Of a stretch of DNA of 64,000 nucleotides, positions 8,251-16,425 are shown one piece after another. Every line of letters begins with the position of its first letter. Position 1 is the stretch's first letter. Below the pieces are notes generated by a model, which saw only the letters and a program-made list of their open reading frames with translations, was not told the origin of the DNA and did no database searches. The position numbers were made by a program, and so were the translations under genes. The stretch covers positions 124,001 through 188,000 of the forward strand of contig NZ_JACOFX010000004.1 in NCBI RefSeq assembly GCF_014284125.1, in the 5' to 3' direction. The stretch is from Undibacterium umbellatum. GTDB taxonomy: Bacteria; Pseudomonadota; Gammaproteobacteria; Burkholderiales; Burkholderiaceae_D.

Positions 8251-9294
8251 ATGAAAACGCAAACGTCACCTCGCCTTGAAGGCCTGGACCTGGCGCGCTG
8301 CCTGGCGCTGGTGGGGATGGTGCTGGTCAATTTTCGTTTGGCCATGGGGGTTGAGCATGGCAAACCCACCTGGTTAGCGCACGCATTTGAAGCTTTGCAA
8401 GGCCGCAGTGCAGCCCTCTTTGTGGTGCTGGCTGGCATGGGCTTTGCCATGGGTCTGCGCCGCCTTGCGCGTTCTGAGGCGATTGCACTCACCTTGCGCC
8501 GGAGTATTTTCCTGGTGACGCTGGGAATGCTCAATTTTCTGGTGTTTCCAGCGGATATCATTCATTACTACGGGGTGTATTTTCTGGTGGGTGTTGTGCT
8601 GTTGCCCCTGGGTAGTCGCGCCCTGCTGGGGTGTATGGCGGGTATTGTTGTGGCTTTCCCCTTGCTCAGCTTTTTCCTTGATTACAACCAGGGCTGGAAC
8701 TGGACGACGCTGGAATACGCTGGTTTCTGGACACTGCCTGGTTTCCTGCGACACCTGCTCTTTAATGGCTTTCACCCGGCGCTGCCATGGGTGGCATTTC
8801 TGCTGTGGGGTATGTTTCTGGCGCGCACCGCATTGCACAACACACGCACCCAGGTTGCCATGGTGGTGGGTGGCGCGGCTTGCGCTTTTCTCGCCCATTG
8901 GCTATCCGCAGAGGCTATCGCTTTGTGGCCGGCGTATGCAGATCTGTTTGGTGTCAGCCCCATGCCGCCGATGCCATTGTACATGCTGGCCGGTGCCGGG
9001 GTTGCTACCAGCATCATCGGTCTCTGTCTTGTTATCGTAGCGCGTTGGGGTCAGTTTGCTGGCTTGCGACTCTTGCTTCCGGCTGGGCGCATGACGCTCA
9101 CGCTCTATATTGCGCACATTTTCATCGGCATGGGAGTTTTAGAAGCCATGGGCTGGCTTACAGGACAAGGCCTGGTGCAGGTTGCAGTGGCCGCCACCAC
9201 GTACTGCCTGCTTGCCTTAACATTCGCATGTGTGTGGACGAAATTCTTCGAGCATGGGCCGCTGGAATGGCTGATGCGCCGACTCACACGATAA
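8251..9294 (+). CDS. DUF418/YeiB-type multi-spanning membrane protein
   Basis: A 347-aa protein that opens with the family motif EGLDLARCLALVGMVLVNF and has about eight to ten hydrophobic helices, ending in the DUF418 region (TLYIAHIFIGMG, FEHGPLEWLMR). Such proteins resemble membrane acyltransferases (heparan-glucosaminide acetyltransferase-like), but the substrate of this group is unproven. It sits 10 bases after the TetR regulator and just before a beta-lactamase-like hydrolase, so the three likely form an operon. Confidence 0.85.
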   Translation: MKTQTSPRLEGLDLARCLALVGMVLVNFRLAMGVEHGKPTWLAHAFEALQGRSAALFVVLAGMGFAMGLRRLARSEAIALTLRRSIFLVTLGMLNFLVFPADIIHYYGVYFLVGVVLLPLGSRALLGCMAGIVVAFPLLSFFLDYNQGWNWTTLEYAGFWTLPGFLRHLLFNGFHPALPWVAFLLWGMFLARTALHNTRTQVAMVVGGAACAFLAHWLSAEAIALWPAYADLFGVSPMPPMPLYMLAGAGVATSIIGLCLVIVARWGQFAGLRLLLPAGRMTLTLYIAHIFIGMGVLEAMGWLTGQGLVQVAVAATTYCLLALTFACVWTKFFEHGPLEWLMRRLTR

Positions 9295-9318
9295 ACCTTC
9301 TTGCGAACCCAATTGAAT

Positions 9319-10374
9319 ATGCAGACCGCAACCAATCCCGACCACAACGCGCTCAGCACTGAGCTGGATGCTTACCTGCGCAGTGTTTATCCCAGCCATT
9401 TGCCAGGGGCGGCGGTGCTGGTTGCCAAGCATGACAAAGTCATCCTGCAGGCCGCTTACGGCATGGCGCACATGGATGAGGCTCGCCCCCTGTCTACCGA
9501 TAGTGTCTTTCGCATGGGTTCGCTGACCAAGCAGTTCACGGCCGCAGCCATCATGCTGCTCGCGCAGCGCGGGCAACTCCATGTGCAAGACGCGCTGCAT
9601 ACTCACCTCCCCGACTTTCCAGCGCTGGGCCGGGGAATTCGCCTGGAGCACTTGTTGAACCACACCGCTGGCCTGGCTTGTTACACAGACCGCCCCGACT
9701 TTGAGCTGGTGGAGCCACTCGACCTGTCGCCAGTGCAAGTAGTGGCCTTGTTTCAAGATACGCCACTGCTGTTTGTGCCTGGAAGCCAGTTTTCGTATAG
9801 CAACTCCGGCTACTTTTTGCTCGGCCTGGTGATTGAGAAAGTCTCAGGCATGTCGCTGGCACAGTTCTTTAGCAGCCAGATGTTTCTGCCGCTCGGAATG
9901 CGATCCACTGGCATGGAAGGATACGCAGGCCTCTGCCCCCTGCAAGGCTACACGGAAGAGCCTGACCTGCAGCTTGCACCTGTCATCAGCATGTCGATTC
10001 CCTTCGCCGCAGGCGCGCTGGTCTCAAGCATTGGAGATATGTACCTCTGGGAGCAACACATGGCACGCTCGACTCTGCTCTCGAAAGAAAGCTGGCAACA
10101 GATGTGTGCCCCGACACGCCTGCTCAGCGGCGAGCTGTGCGGTTATGGCTACGGCCTGGAGAATCGCCAGGTTCATGGCATCTCCGTAGTAGATCATGAC
10201 GGAGGCATCAGCGGCTACAGTAGCTATAGCGCACGCACCCTCGATAGCGGCTTGTTTGTGCTTGTGCTGAGCAACAACGATTCAGGGCAACCGTCTACGA
10301 TCGAAGTGGGGGAATGGCTGGTGCAAAAGGTGACAGAACGTGGTGGAGCCTGTGTCGATACAAGCGCAGCGTAG
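9319..10374 (+). CDS. Serine hydrolase, beta-lactamase/PBP-like class C fold
   Basis: About 351 aa. It has the SxxK nucleophile motif (SLTK, about residue 66), the Tyr motif YSNSGY (about 156) and a C-terminal HDGGISGYSS segment in the position of the KTG-like motif, so the catalytic set is present. It has no obvious signal peptide, suggesting a cytoplasmic esterase or peptidase rather than a beta-lactamase. The start is uncertain: a TTG at 9301 is in frame but neither site has a clear ribosome site. The last residues (VDTSAA) and stop derive from a REP at 10353, as in the NUDIX gene at 5560. Confidence 0.85.
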   Translation: MQTATNPDHNALSTELDAYLRSVYPSHLPGAAVLVAKHDKVILQAAYGMAHMDEARPLSTDSVFRMGSLTKQFTAAAIMLLAQRGQLHVQDALHTHLPDFPALGRGIRLEHLLNHTAGLACYTDRPDFELVEPLDLSPVQVVALFQDTPLLFVPGSQFSYSNSGYFLLGLVIEKVSGMSLAQFFSSQMFLPLGMRSTGMEGYAGLCPLQGYTEEPDLQLAPVISMSIPFAAGALVSSIGDMYLWEQHMARSTLLSKESWQQMCAPTRLLSGELCGYGYGLENRQVHGISVVDHDGGISGYSSYSARTLDSGLFVLVLSNNDSGQPSTIEVGEWLVQKVTERGGACVDTSAA

Positions 10375-10475
10375 TCGTACGCATGGACAACGGTAATTTT
10401 CTAAGCCGCTGAAAAATCACGACTGCTCTATGAGCTTGTATCAAGTATTCATCACACTCGTTGCTGAGATGAGCG
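10353..10475 (-). repeat. Half REPIN (left REP plus interior, right end lost)
   Basis: A degenerate REP (about 10353-10385) overlaps the serine hydrolase stop and is followed by interior sequence with AAAAATCACGACTGCT and ATCAAGTATTCATC. The element then breaks off into the truncated transposase fragment, so the right REP is missing. Confidence 0.75.
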
Positions 10476-10479
10476 GGCG

Positions 10480-10613
10480 ATTGCTTCATCTGTCACCCAC
10501 AAGGTCAGGCGACCGCGCCGCCGAAGACCGGCGTGGTACTCCGCCCAGGTCGTTACCTTGAATTTCATCTTCGGTATGTGGTGGCGTCGCTTTTCGTTGT
10601 GTTTGTTGGGCAT
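10480..10613 (-). pseudogene. Truncated N-terminus of an IS5-family transposase
   Basis: From an ATG at 10613 the minus strand encodes MPNKHNEKRRHHIPKMKFKV and then a W-x3-Y-x-A-G-L-R-R-R-G-x-L-T-L-W segment, which I recognise as the start of IS5-type transposases. Only about 43 residues remain before the reading enters REPIN sequence. The DDE catalytic region is absent, so this is an inactive remnant. Unassigned sequence from 10614 to 10785 may be the rest of the insertion sequence end. Confidence 0.75.
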
Positions 10614-10785
10614 GGACCGGCACGGATTATCAGGGGCCAGCACTTTACCCGATTCACTTGGTGTCCGTGCAACAACGCCGGTGTAGGGCGTGCCGTACCC
10701 ATGAGGCGTTTGTGTGTGGCTTCGGCCACCGCGTTGCACAAGGCATCGCCATCGCTTCAACCATCATTGCGCTATCGCGGCGACT

Positions 10786-11289
10786 TCAAGAAACATGCGA
10801 GATCGCTACAACCCAGGCTGCTACGAACAACCCAACGCCAAACGACGCATGGGCCATCAGACTGCGCAGGCGCGCGGTGTTCGGCTGCGGTGTTTTCGAT
10901 GCGGCAATGCCCGCACCCATGCCAGGTTGCAAGATGAAGAACGGGGCCGCGACACTGAGCACCCCGAAGATCGCAGCGGGCAGAAAGGTGGGCTGGCGCG
11001 CCCATTCAATACCCACACACGCCAGAAGCGCCGCCGCGAAGGCGATCCCGATGCCGTAATGGGCACCCCAGCCGATGACGCCTTCGCCACGAATGGGAGT
11101 TGCCCGTGAGATGCTCTCGTGTGTGAAGCGTCCACTCGGCAGGTGACCGATCCAGCGTCCGACCATCGCATAGTTTAGCGACGGAATGCCGAAGCAGCGC
11201 TTGATGAAGATTGCCCACAAATCCATCACGACAGTTGCGCCAATGCCGATCAGCGTTGCGCATACGAGGAATTCGAGTTCGTTGTTCAT
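10786..11289 (-). CDS. DUF2938 family membrane protein
   Basis: A 167-aa protein with four hydrophobic helices and the DUF2938 pattern GIGATVVMDLWAIF at the N-terminus, then GRWIGHLPSGRF and WGAHYGIGIAFA. Function of the family is unknown. It starts 13 bases after the MFS gene stop with ribosome site AAGGGG, so the two are co-transcribed. Divergent ArsR-rhodanese genes next to MFS and DUF2938 genes suggest a stress or export operon. Confidence 0.85.
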   Translation of the reverse strand: MNNELEFLVCATLIGIGATVVMDLWAIFIKRCFGIPSLNYAMVGRWIGHLPSGRFTHESISRATPIRGEGVIGWGAHYGIGIAFAAALLACVGIEWARQPTFLPAAIFGVLSVAAPFFILQPGMGAGIAASKTPQPNTARLRSLMAHASFGVGLFVAAWVVAISHVS

Positions 11290-11301
11290 GGCATTCCCCT
11301 T

Positions 11302-11982
11302 CTAGTGCGCCTGAATCGGTCGGCATCCTCTCAGCCCTTGAGCTGAGGAGCGATAGAGTAGGACCATCGCCAGGCGTGCTGCAATGACATACACGACTGC
11401 GGTCGTACCTAATGCCCATACGTACCCGACTACAACATCCGCTTGTACCACAGCCACCGACATTAGGGCAGCCAGGCCGACCGTCGGCCCCAGCACGGAA
11501 AGGCCGCCCGATGTCGCCATCGCTTTGCCAAAGGCCGTCGTCTGGGGAAACAGTGTGCGCAACAATGCCATAGCAGCGGGTGCCGTCAGAGCACCACCGA
11601 CACCTTGCGCGAAGCGCATGCCTACCAGCACCTCGAAATTGGGAGCGAAGGCGGCGACCATGGATGCGAGTCCTAAGATCGACAGCCCCACCCCAAACAT
11701 CTGCCGCCCGCGATAGCGGTCTGCCAATCGCCCGCCGAACAACAGCAGGCCACTGAAAGGCAGTCCATAGGCCGCTGTCACCAACAACAGATTCGCGGGA
11801 CTTAACGCAAACTCGCTGGCGATCTTCGGTAGTGGCACATTGATGAAGGTGATCGTGAAGATCAGGGTCGCCTGGACTATTGCCAGGATCGTAAAGGCCA
11901 GGCCAGTACCTTGTAGCGGCCCACCTGCTCGAGTAGCAGTCTGAGGCGGTTCGATGCCGTTATTTGGGAGAGTTGGTGACAC
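11302..11982 (-). pseudogene. MFS drug-efflux-type transporter with a large internal deletion
   Basis: 226 aa from a GTG start with ribosome site AAAGGAG. Residues about 1-165 are a normal DHA2-type N-terminal half (loop motif GGRLADRYRGRQ, then QGVGGALTAPAAMALLR). At about residue 168 the sequence jumps to what looks like the last transmembrane helix of a 14-helix MFS protein (GLAALMSVAV...GYVWALGTTAVVYVIAA). Roughly half of the protein is missing without loss of frame. Transport activity is unlikely. It is transcribed away from the ArsR-rhodanese gene. Confidence 0.75.
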
Positions 11983-12120
11983 GGGTGAAGACTCCTTTTA
12001 AGTTAATCAAGTCACGACGACTGGCAGGGATAGGCGCGGATATGCGGCTATGTGGCTGAATGACCTAGTGTCAGAACCACCGCCGTGTTCGTCTTTTATC
12101 TTGTCCAAAGAACACACTAC

Positions 12121-12140
12121 ATTCAATTGATTGATTGAAT
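12121..12140. promoter_or_regulatory. Candidate ArsR-type operator
   Basis: An inverted repeat ATTCAAT-N6-ATTGAAT lies between the divergent ArsR-rhodanese gene and the MFS gene, 20 bases before the regulator start. This is the size and base composition of ArsR/SmtB operators. Autoregulation and control of the MFS operon are inferred. Confidence 0.6.
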
Positions 12141-12160
12141 GATAGATTGATGCTATTGTT

Positions 12161-12841
12161 ATGTCAATGATCCCTACAACCCCTCCATCGCACCCTCAGC
12201 GTTTCGTCGCACTGGCAGAGATTGCCCGGACGCTGGGGCATGCCCATCGTCTCGTCCTTCTTGATCACATCGCCCAGGGGGAACGCGCTGTTGAGCGCCT
12301 GGCAGAACTGTCCGGGCTGTCCCTCGCCAACGCGTCCCAGCACTTGCAACACCTGAGGCGCGCAGGCCTAGTCCAAACTCGGCGGGACGGTAAGCATGTG
12401 CTGTATCGCATGGGTGCAGGCCCAATCGCCAGCTTGCTCGCGTCCCTGCGGGACTACGCGGAGCATCAGCATGCAGAACTCGAAGAATTCGTCACCGACA
12501 GCATCCACAAACGGGAACGCTTGGAGGGCGTCTCTATCGAAGAACTGCTGAGCCGGATTGAGACCGATAGCGTTGTTCTGCTCGATGTGCGCCCGGAAGA
12601 AGAGTTCGCGCTGGGGCATCTGCCGGGGGCCATCAACATTCCCGCCGAAGAGCTGGAGCGCCGACTTATTGAGTTGCCTCCGAACGCGGAAATCGTGGCC
12701 TACTGTCGAGGGCCGTACTGTGTCCTCTCCACCCATGCCGTGGAGGCCCTACGAGCCAATGGTTTGCAGGCACGCAGATTGAGTGCAGGATTTCCCGAAT
12801 GGAAGGCCGAAGGGCTGCGCGTTGAAACCACCCCTTCCTAA
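12161..12841 (+). CDS. ArsR-family regulator fused to a rhodanese domain
   Basis: 226 aa. Residues about 10-95 form an ArsR/SmtB winged helix (LSGLSLANASQHLQHLRRAG recognition region). Residues about 125-220 form a rhodanese domain with VLLDVRPEEEFALGHLPGA and an active loop CRGPYC at about 187-192 that keeps the catalytic cysteine. The fusion is a known class thought to sense sulfane sulfur or similar stress. It is divergent from the MFS-DUF2938 pair, its probable target. An alternative ATG lies two codons downstream. Confidence 0.92.
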   Translation: MSMIPTTPPSHPQRFVALAEIARTLGHAHRLVLLDHIAQGERAVERLAELSGLSLANASQHLQHLRRAGLVQTRRDGKHVLYRMGAGPIASLLASLRDYAEHQHAELEEFVTDSIHKRERLEGVSIEELLSRIETDSVVLLDVRPEEEFALGHLPGAINIPAEELERRLIELPPNAEIVAYCRGPYCVLSTHAVEALRANGLQARRLSAGFPEWKAEGLRVETTPS

Positions 12842-12937
12842 ACGGGTCGTAAAGATGCTTTCCCTTGTCCCATTAGACGACTGGATGCCGATCTAGCCAA
12901 TCGTTGACCCGCGCTGTCGCCCAATCTCCCAGCCCGT

Positions 12938-13145
12938 GTAGGTACGATTAGCGCAGCGTAATCGTACGCATGGTCAGTGGCAATTCTCTATGCTGCTGAA
13001 AAATCACGACTGCTTTGTGAGTTAGAATCAAGTATTCATCGCCCTCGTGCTGAGATGAATCGACAGCGATCATGAGATTTATGTGAAGCCTTTCGTTATT
13101 TTGGCATCGCATGCGTACGATTACGCTGCGCTAGTCGCACCTGCG
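12938..13145 (-). repeat. REPIN element, orientation B (core on minus strand)
   Basis: REPs at 12938-12972 and 13110-13145 in inverted orientation. The interior contains GCAATTCTCTATGCTGCTG and AATCAAGTATTCATC, the reverse complement of the type A core. The right REP has a variant end (CTAGTCGCACCTGCG) shared with the copy at 15427-15462. Confidence 0.9.
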
Positions 13146-13199
13146 CCCCCGAGCAGGTTCTAATGGGCGCACCTGAATCAGTTGAGGATAAACATCAAC

Positions 13200-13592
13200 C
13201 TAAGAGGTAAAAGGTATTTTTCGATGGGTGCACATAATAATCATATGCATATTTTTTCTCACATTCGCCTTCGTCTCGTCTATGGCTGGACGGATACCAT
13301 CATCGGTCTCCGGTGAAGCAGTGAAGCGGTGGTCAGGTAGCTGGAACAGATCGTCTTTGCCGCCGAAGCTGTAGCCAAGCACTGCGAACAATTCGGGGTA
13401 GCGGGCAGCCGACAGCGTGCGGCCATCGCAAAGCATCCATCCCCTCGCTTCGAGCGCGGTGCTCATGTGCTCATTGGAGGTATCCAGGTAACCAGAATAA
13501 GGGACGATCGTGCCTATCGGTGTGCTGCCAAATCCTGGCTGGCCAAATCCTAGTGGCCGAAATAAGGGATTATTCATGTTCAGTGTTCTCAT
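13200..13592 (-). CDS. Phage tail-collar domain protein, copy 1
   Basis: 130 aa. The N-terminus is Pro/Phe/Gly-rich (NNPLFRPLGFGQPGFG), followed by a tail-collar fold with the hallmark GWMLCDGRTLSAARYPELFA and LGYSFGGKDDLFQLPD. Such proteins occur at phage tail tips and as phage-derived small proteins of unknown role. It is nearly identical to the copy at 15517. A REPIN is inserted 22 bases upstream of its start, which probably removes its original promoter. Confidence 0.88.
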   Translation of the reverse strand: MRTLNMNNPLFRPLGFGQPGFGSTPIGTIVPYSGYLDTSNEHMSTALEARGWMLCDGRTLSAARYPELFAVLGYSFGGKDDLFQLPDHRFTASPETDDGIRPAIDETKANVRKNMHMIIMCTHRKIPFTS

Positions 13593-13614
13593 TGATTTTT
13601 CTCTGCCAGCCCGT

Positions 13615-13822
13615 GTAGGTACGATTAGCGCAGCGTAATCGTACGCGTGGACAGCGGCAATTCTCTACGCTGCTAAAAAATAACGGCTGCTTTTTGGGCT
13701 TGAATCAAGTATTCGCCATTATCGTGCTGAGATGAAGAGACGGCGATCATGAGATTTGCTTGAAGTCTTTCGTCATTTTCGGCATCACATGCGTACAATT
13801 ACGCTGCGCTAATCGTACCTAC
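13615..13822 (-). repeat. REPIN element, orientation B
   Basis: REPs at 13615-13649 and about 13788-13822. It is inserted directly in the leader of tail-collar copy 1: sequence up to CTCTGCCAGC matches copy 2, then the element starts. Confidence 0.9.
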
Positions 13823-13920
13823 ATTCCTTTTTCTATAATTCAGCTATCTCCACATCACCAAAATCAAAAGAAAAGAAGTAAAAAAAAGTAACGATAAAAA
13901 TGCTGATATTTTTGTTTTAT

Positions 13921-14253
13921 TTAGATCATTGCTATTATTTTTTTGCCGATATTAAGACATAGCGATATCAAAAACAAAATATAATAAAGAATTAATGTCC
14001 AAAAAATACACGCTTGCAGGGCATATGCCCCTCCACTAGAATTCAGTAACTTCTCTGGAAAAGCTATGAGCTCTCCAGTCAAATTTACGACGCTAGAAGT
14101 AGCTCCCTCAACTCCAGCCATCAATATCGTTGCAAAAATATATAAAGTAAATATTGGAAAAAAAATAGCTGAATATTTGCCTGCAAAAATCAAGGCGTTC
14201 AATGTCTGTAATACAGAATTTTTCTCGAACATAGTTTCGTTTGAATTACCCAT
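13921..14253 (-). CDS. Small hypothetical membrane protein
   Basis: 110 aa with two clear hydrophobic helices (about 26-47 and 80-104) separated by a polar loop that contains SSVVNLTGELIAFPEKLL. Very AT-rich, unlike the chromosomal genes. No family is recognised. It lies alone between two REPINs in the same orientation as the others of this array. Confidence 0.55.
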   Translation of the reverse strand: MGNSNETMFEKNSVLQTLNALIFAGKYSAIFFPIFTLYIFATILMAGVEGATSSVVNLTGELIAFPEKLLNSSGGAYALQACIFWTLILYYILFLISLCLNIGKKIIAMI

Positions 14254-14269
14254 ATTTCCTCGAGCTCGC

Positions 14270-14478
14270 GTAGGTACGATTAGCGCAGCGTAATCGTACG
14301 CATGGTCAGAGGCAATTCTCTATGCTACTGAAAAATCGCGACTGCTTTCTGCGCTTGAATCAAGTATTCGCCATTATCGTGCTGAGATGAAGAGACGGCG
14401 ATCATGAGATTTGCTTGAAGCCTTTCGTCATTTTCGGCATCACATGCGTACGATTACGCTGCGCTAATCGTACTTACG
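14270..14478 (-). repeat. REPIN element, orientation B
   Basis: REPs at 14270-14304 and about 14443-14478. The interior matches the copies at 13615 and 15254 closely. Confidence 0.9.
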
Positions 14479-14509
14479 TTCTTTTATCTGCGCCAACTTA
14501 CGGATCGTT

Positions 14510-14731
14510 TTATTCCGACAACAGTTTTGGCTTGAAATTAAGAATCGCATCAGCGATCGCTTCCGCAGATACTTCACCATTCTCAGGATAAAAAATCAAT
14601 CCAGTCACGTTAGGCATCGGCGAAACTTGCTCTAACTTATCTATGTACGCATCAAGCTCCTCTTCAGTCCCTTCCGCGTTCATGATCTTTGCAATGAGGT
14701 CAATCAAATATTTTCTGTCCGGCGCTATCAT
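14510..14731 (-). CDS. Colicin/pyocin-type immunity protein (orphan)
   Basis: 73 aa from ATG 14731, preceded by ribosome site GGGAGAG. The helical N-terminus is followed by MPNVTGLIFYPENGEVS, which matches the conserved loop of DNase-colicin immunity proteins (compare the DLIYYP region of Im7/Im9), then AEAIADAILNFK. Such proteins bind and block nuclease bacteriocins. A longer frame to 14878 exists, but its extra 49 residues are mostly REPIN sequence, so the short form is preferred. No cognate nuclease is present in the window, so it looks like an acquired resistance gene. Confidence 0.75.
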   Translation of the reverse strand: MIAPDRKYLIDLIAKIMNAEGTEEELDAYIDKLEQVSPMPNVTGLIFYPENGEVSAEAIADAILNFKPKLLSE

Positions 14732-14775
14732 TGCTCTCTCCCGTAGTGGAATGCACCATCTAATATTTTCGTATG

Positions 14776-14951
14776 CAACCAGCGGCAATTCTTTATGCTG
14801 CTGAAAAATCATGACTAATTTTTGAGCCTGAATCAAGTATTTGTCATTCTCGTGTAGAGATGAATCGACGGCGATCATGAGATTTATGTGAAGCCTTTCT
14901 CTATTCTCGGCACAGCATGCGTACGATTACGCTGCGCTAATCGTACCTACG
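14776..14951 (-). repeat. REPIN lacking its left REP, orientation B
   Basis: Interior sequence starts about 14776 (CAACCAGCGGCAATTCTTTA) with no left REP; the right REP ends at 14951. The deletion end lies directly upstream of the immunity gene. Confidence 0.8.
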
Positions 14952-14954
14952 TCC

Positions 14955-15197
14955 CTAGTGGAAATACATCCTAAATAAGTCAAATACAACAAAAGCACCA
15001 ATTACTAAGCTATACAAACTTGCGAGCTTTTTCCAAGCAGAAGAGTCAGACTCATATCGAATCCGTTTGGTGTTTTTTCCAGAGCCAATTGGAAGAGGTG
15101 GCTTTTTTACCCAAATAAAAACGATAGAAAATAAAAAGAAAAGAATAAAAAATCCACTGAAAAGAGACATGTATATACCTACAAAAAAACACAACAA
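14955..15197 (-). CDS. Small hypothetical membrane protein
   Basis: 80 aa (or 71 from an internal Met at residue 10). Two hydrophobic segments, about 1-29 and 58-78, flank a basic loop KKPPLPIGSGKNTKRIRYES. No family is recognised. It is AT-rich and confined between two REPINs. Confidence 0.5.
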   Translation of the reverse strand: MLCFFVGIYMSLFSGFFILFFLFSIVFIWVKKPPLPIGSGKNTKRIRYESDSSAWKKLASLYSLVIGAFVVFDLFRMYFH

Positions 15198-15234
15198 AAA
15201 ACAAAACTTTTTATCGACTTCTTACAAAGCTCGT

Positions 15235-15462
15235 GTCGGTACGATTAGCTCGTGTAGGTACGATTAGCGCAGCGTAATCGTACGCATGGTCAGCGGCAAT
15301 TCTCTGTGCTGCTGATAAATCACGACTGCTTTCTGAGCTTGAATCAAGTATTCGCCATTATCGTGCTGAGATGAAGAGACGGCGATCATGAGATTTGCTT
15401 GAAGTCTTTCGTTATTTTCGGCATCACATGCGTACGATTACGCTGCGCTAGTCGCACCTGCG
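15235..15462 (-). repeat. REPIN with truncated REP head in tandem, orientation B
   Basis: A 14-base REP start (15235-15248) precedes the complete element 15254-15462. The right REP has the same variant end as the element at 12938, and the similarity to that region continues into the tail-collar gene. Confidence 0.88.
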
Positions 15463-15516
15463 CCCCTGAGCAGGTTCTAATGGGCGCACCTGAATCAGTT
15501 GAGGACAAACATAAAC

Positions 15517-15909
15517 CTAAGAGGTAAAAGGTATTTTTCGATAGGTGCACATAATGATCATATGCATACTTTTTCTCACATTCACCTTCGTCTCATCTAT
15601 GGCTGGACGGATACCATCATCGGTCTCCGGTGAAGCAGTGAAGCGGTGGTCAGGTAGATGGAACAGATCGTCTTTGCCGCCGAAGCTGTAGCCAAGCACT
15701 GCGAACAATTCGGGGTAGCGGGCAGCCGACAGCGTACGGCCATCGCAAAGCATCCATCCCCTCGCTTCGAGCGCGGTGCTCATGTGCTCATTGGAGGTAT
15801 CCAGGTAACCAGAATAAGGGACGATCGTGCCTATCGGAGTGCTGCCAAATCCTGGCTGGCCAAATCCTGGTGGCCGAAATAAGGGATTATTCATGTTCAG
15901 TGTTCTCAT
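15517..15909 (-). CDS. Phage tail-collar domain protein, copy 2
   Basis: 130 aa from the ATG at 15909, nearly identical to the product at 13200 (few substitutions, for example P/L at about residue 13). A longer frame to 16050 is open, but the extra sequence is absent from copy 1, so the shorter start is used. The protein keeps the GWMLCDGRTLSAARYPELFA collar signature. It lies after a third, more divergent tail-collar gene in the same orientation, so this was probably the parental locus. Confidence 0.88.
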   Translation of the reverse strand: MRTLNMNNPLFRPPGFGQPGFGSTPIGTIVPYSGYLDTSNEHMSTALEARGWMLCDGRTLSAARYPELFAVLGYSFGGKDDLFHLPDHRFTASPETDDGIRPAIDETKVNVRKSMHMIIMCTYRKIPFTS

Positions 15910-16059
15910 TGATTTTTCTCTGCCAGCGCAGTTGATTGATAACTTCAGCACAGCCGCCACTGACTGCACCAGATTGGCTGGCTTGCTGATTTTTGGGCAC
16001 CGCTTCCTCACCTTGCGTGAGGAAATTTGTGGATTGCCAGCGAGGCGCAAAAAGCGAGG

Positions 16060-16425
16060 CTAACGAGCCAAAGGAACAAGGCCATAGGTGTACTTGATGA
16101 TGTAAGCGATACCCTTGACATCTCCTCCTGTTGTTGCCGCAGTTTCGGCGCCTGGCAAGCTCGCGTTGCGGTAGTCAGGGATACAGAATTGTTCACCTTG
16201 ACCTCCATAGCGATAGCCAAGCACGGCGTACAATTCGGGATAGTGGACAGCCAAGAGCGAGCGTCCATCGCAAACCATCCAGCCCCAGGCTTCCAATGGG
16301 TTAGGCAGATTGTCATTGCTGTTAGCTGGGCTATGGCCGCCAGCAAAAGCGACGACCGCACCGACCGGCACATCACCAAAACCTGATCGCATCCCAAAAG
16401 GGCTATTCATGCCATGTTGCATCAT
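16060..16425 (-). CDS. Phage tail-collar domain protein, third paralogue
   Basis: 121 aa, with ribosome site AAGGA before the ATG. It has the same plan as the two upstream-related genes: Gly/Phe-rich start (MNSPFGMRSGFGDVPVGAVV), then GWMVCDGRSLLAVHYPELYAVLGYRYGG and FCIPDYR. It is divergent in sequence from the other two, as is usual in clusters of such collar proteins. Role unknown; phage-tail or bacteriocin origin is inferred. Confidence 0.85.
   Translation of the reverse strand: MMQHGMNSPFGMRSGFGDVPVGAVVAFAGGHSPANSNDNLPNPLEAWGWMVCDGRSLLAVHYPELYAVLGYRYGGQGEQFCIPDYRNASLPGAETAATTGGDVKGIAYIIKYTYGLVPLAR

Noticed and set aside
4031..15462. attC sites of a chromosomal integron
   Set aside because: The cassette-like spacing suggested it, but the repeats lack the GTTRRRY core and are ~200 bp REP-ended elements, and no integrase is present in the window.
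15910..16050. 47-residue N-terminal extension of tail-collar copy 2
   Set aside because: Absent from copy 1, not protein-like in composition, and the conserved start at 15909 suffices.
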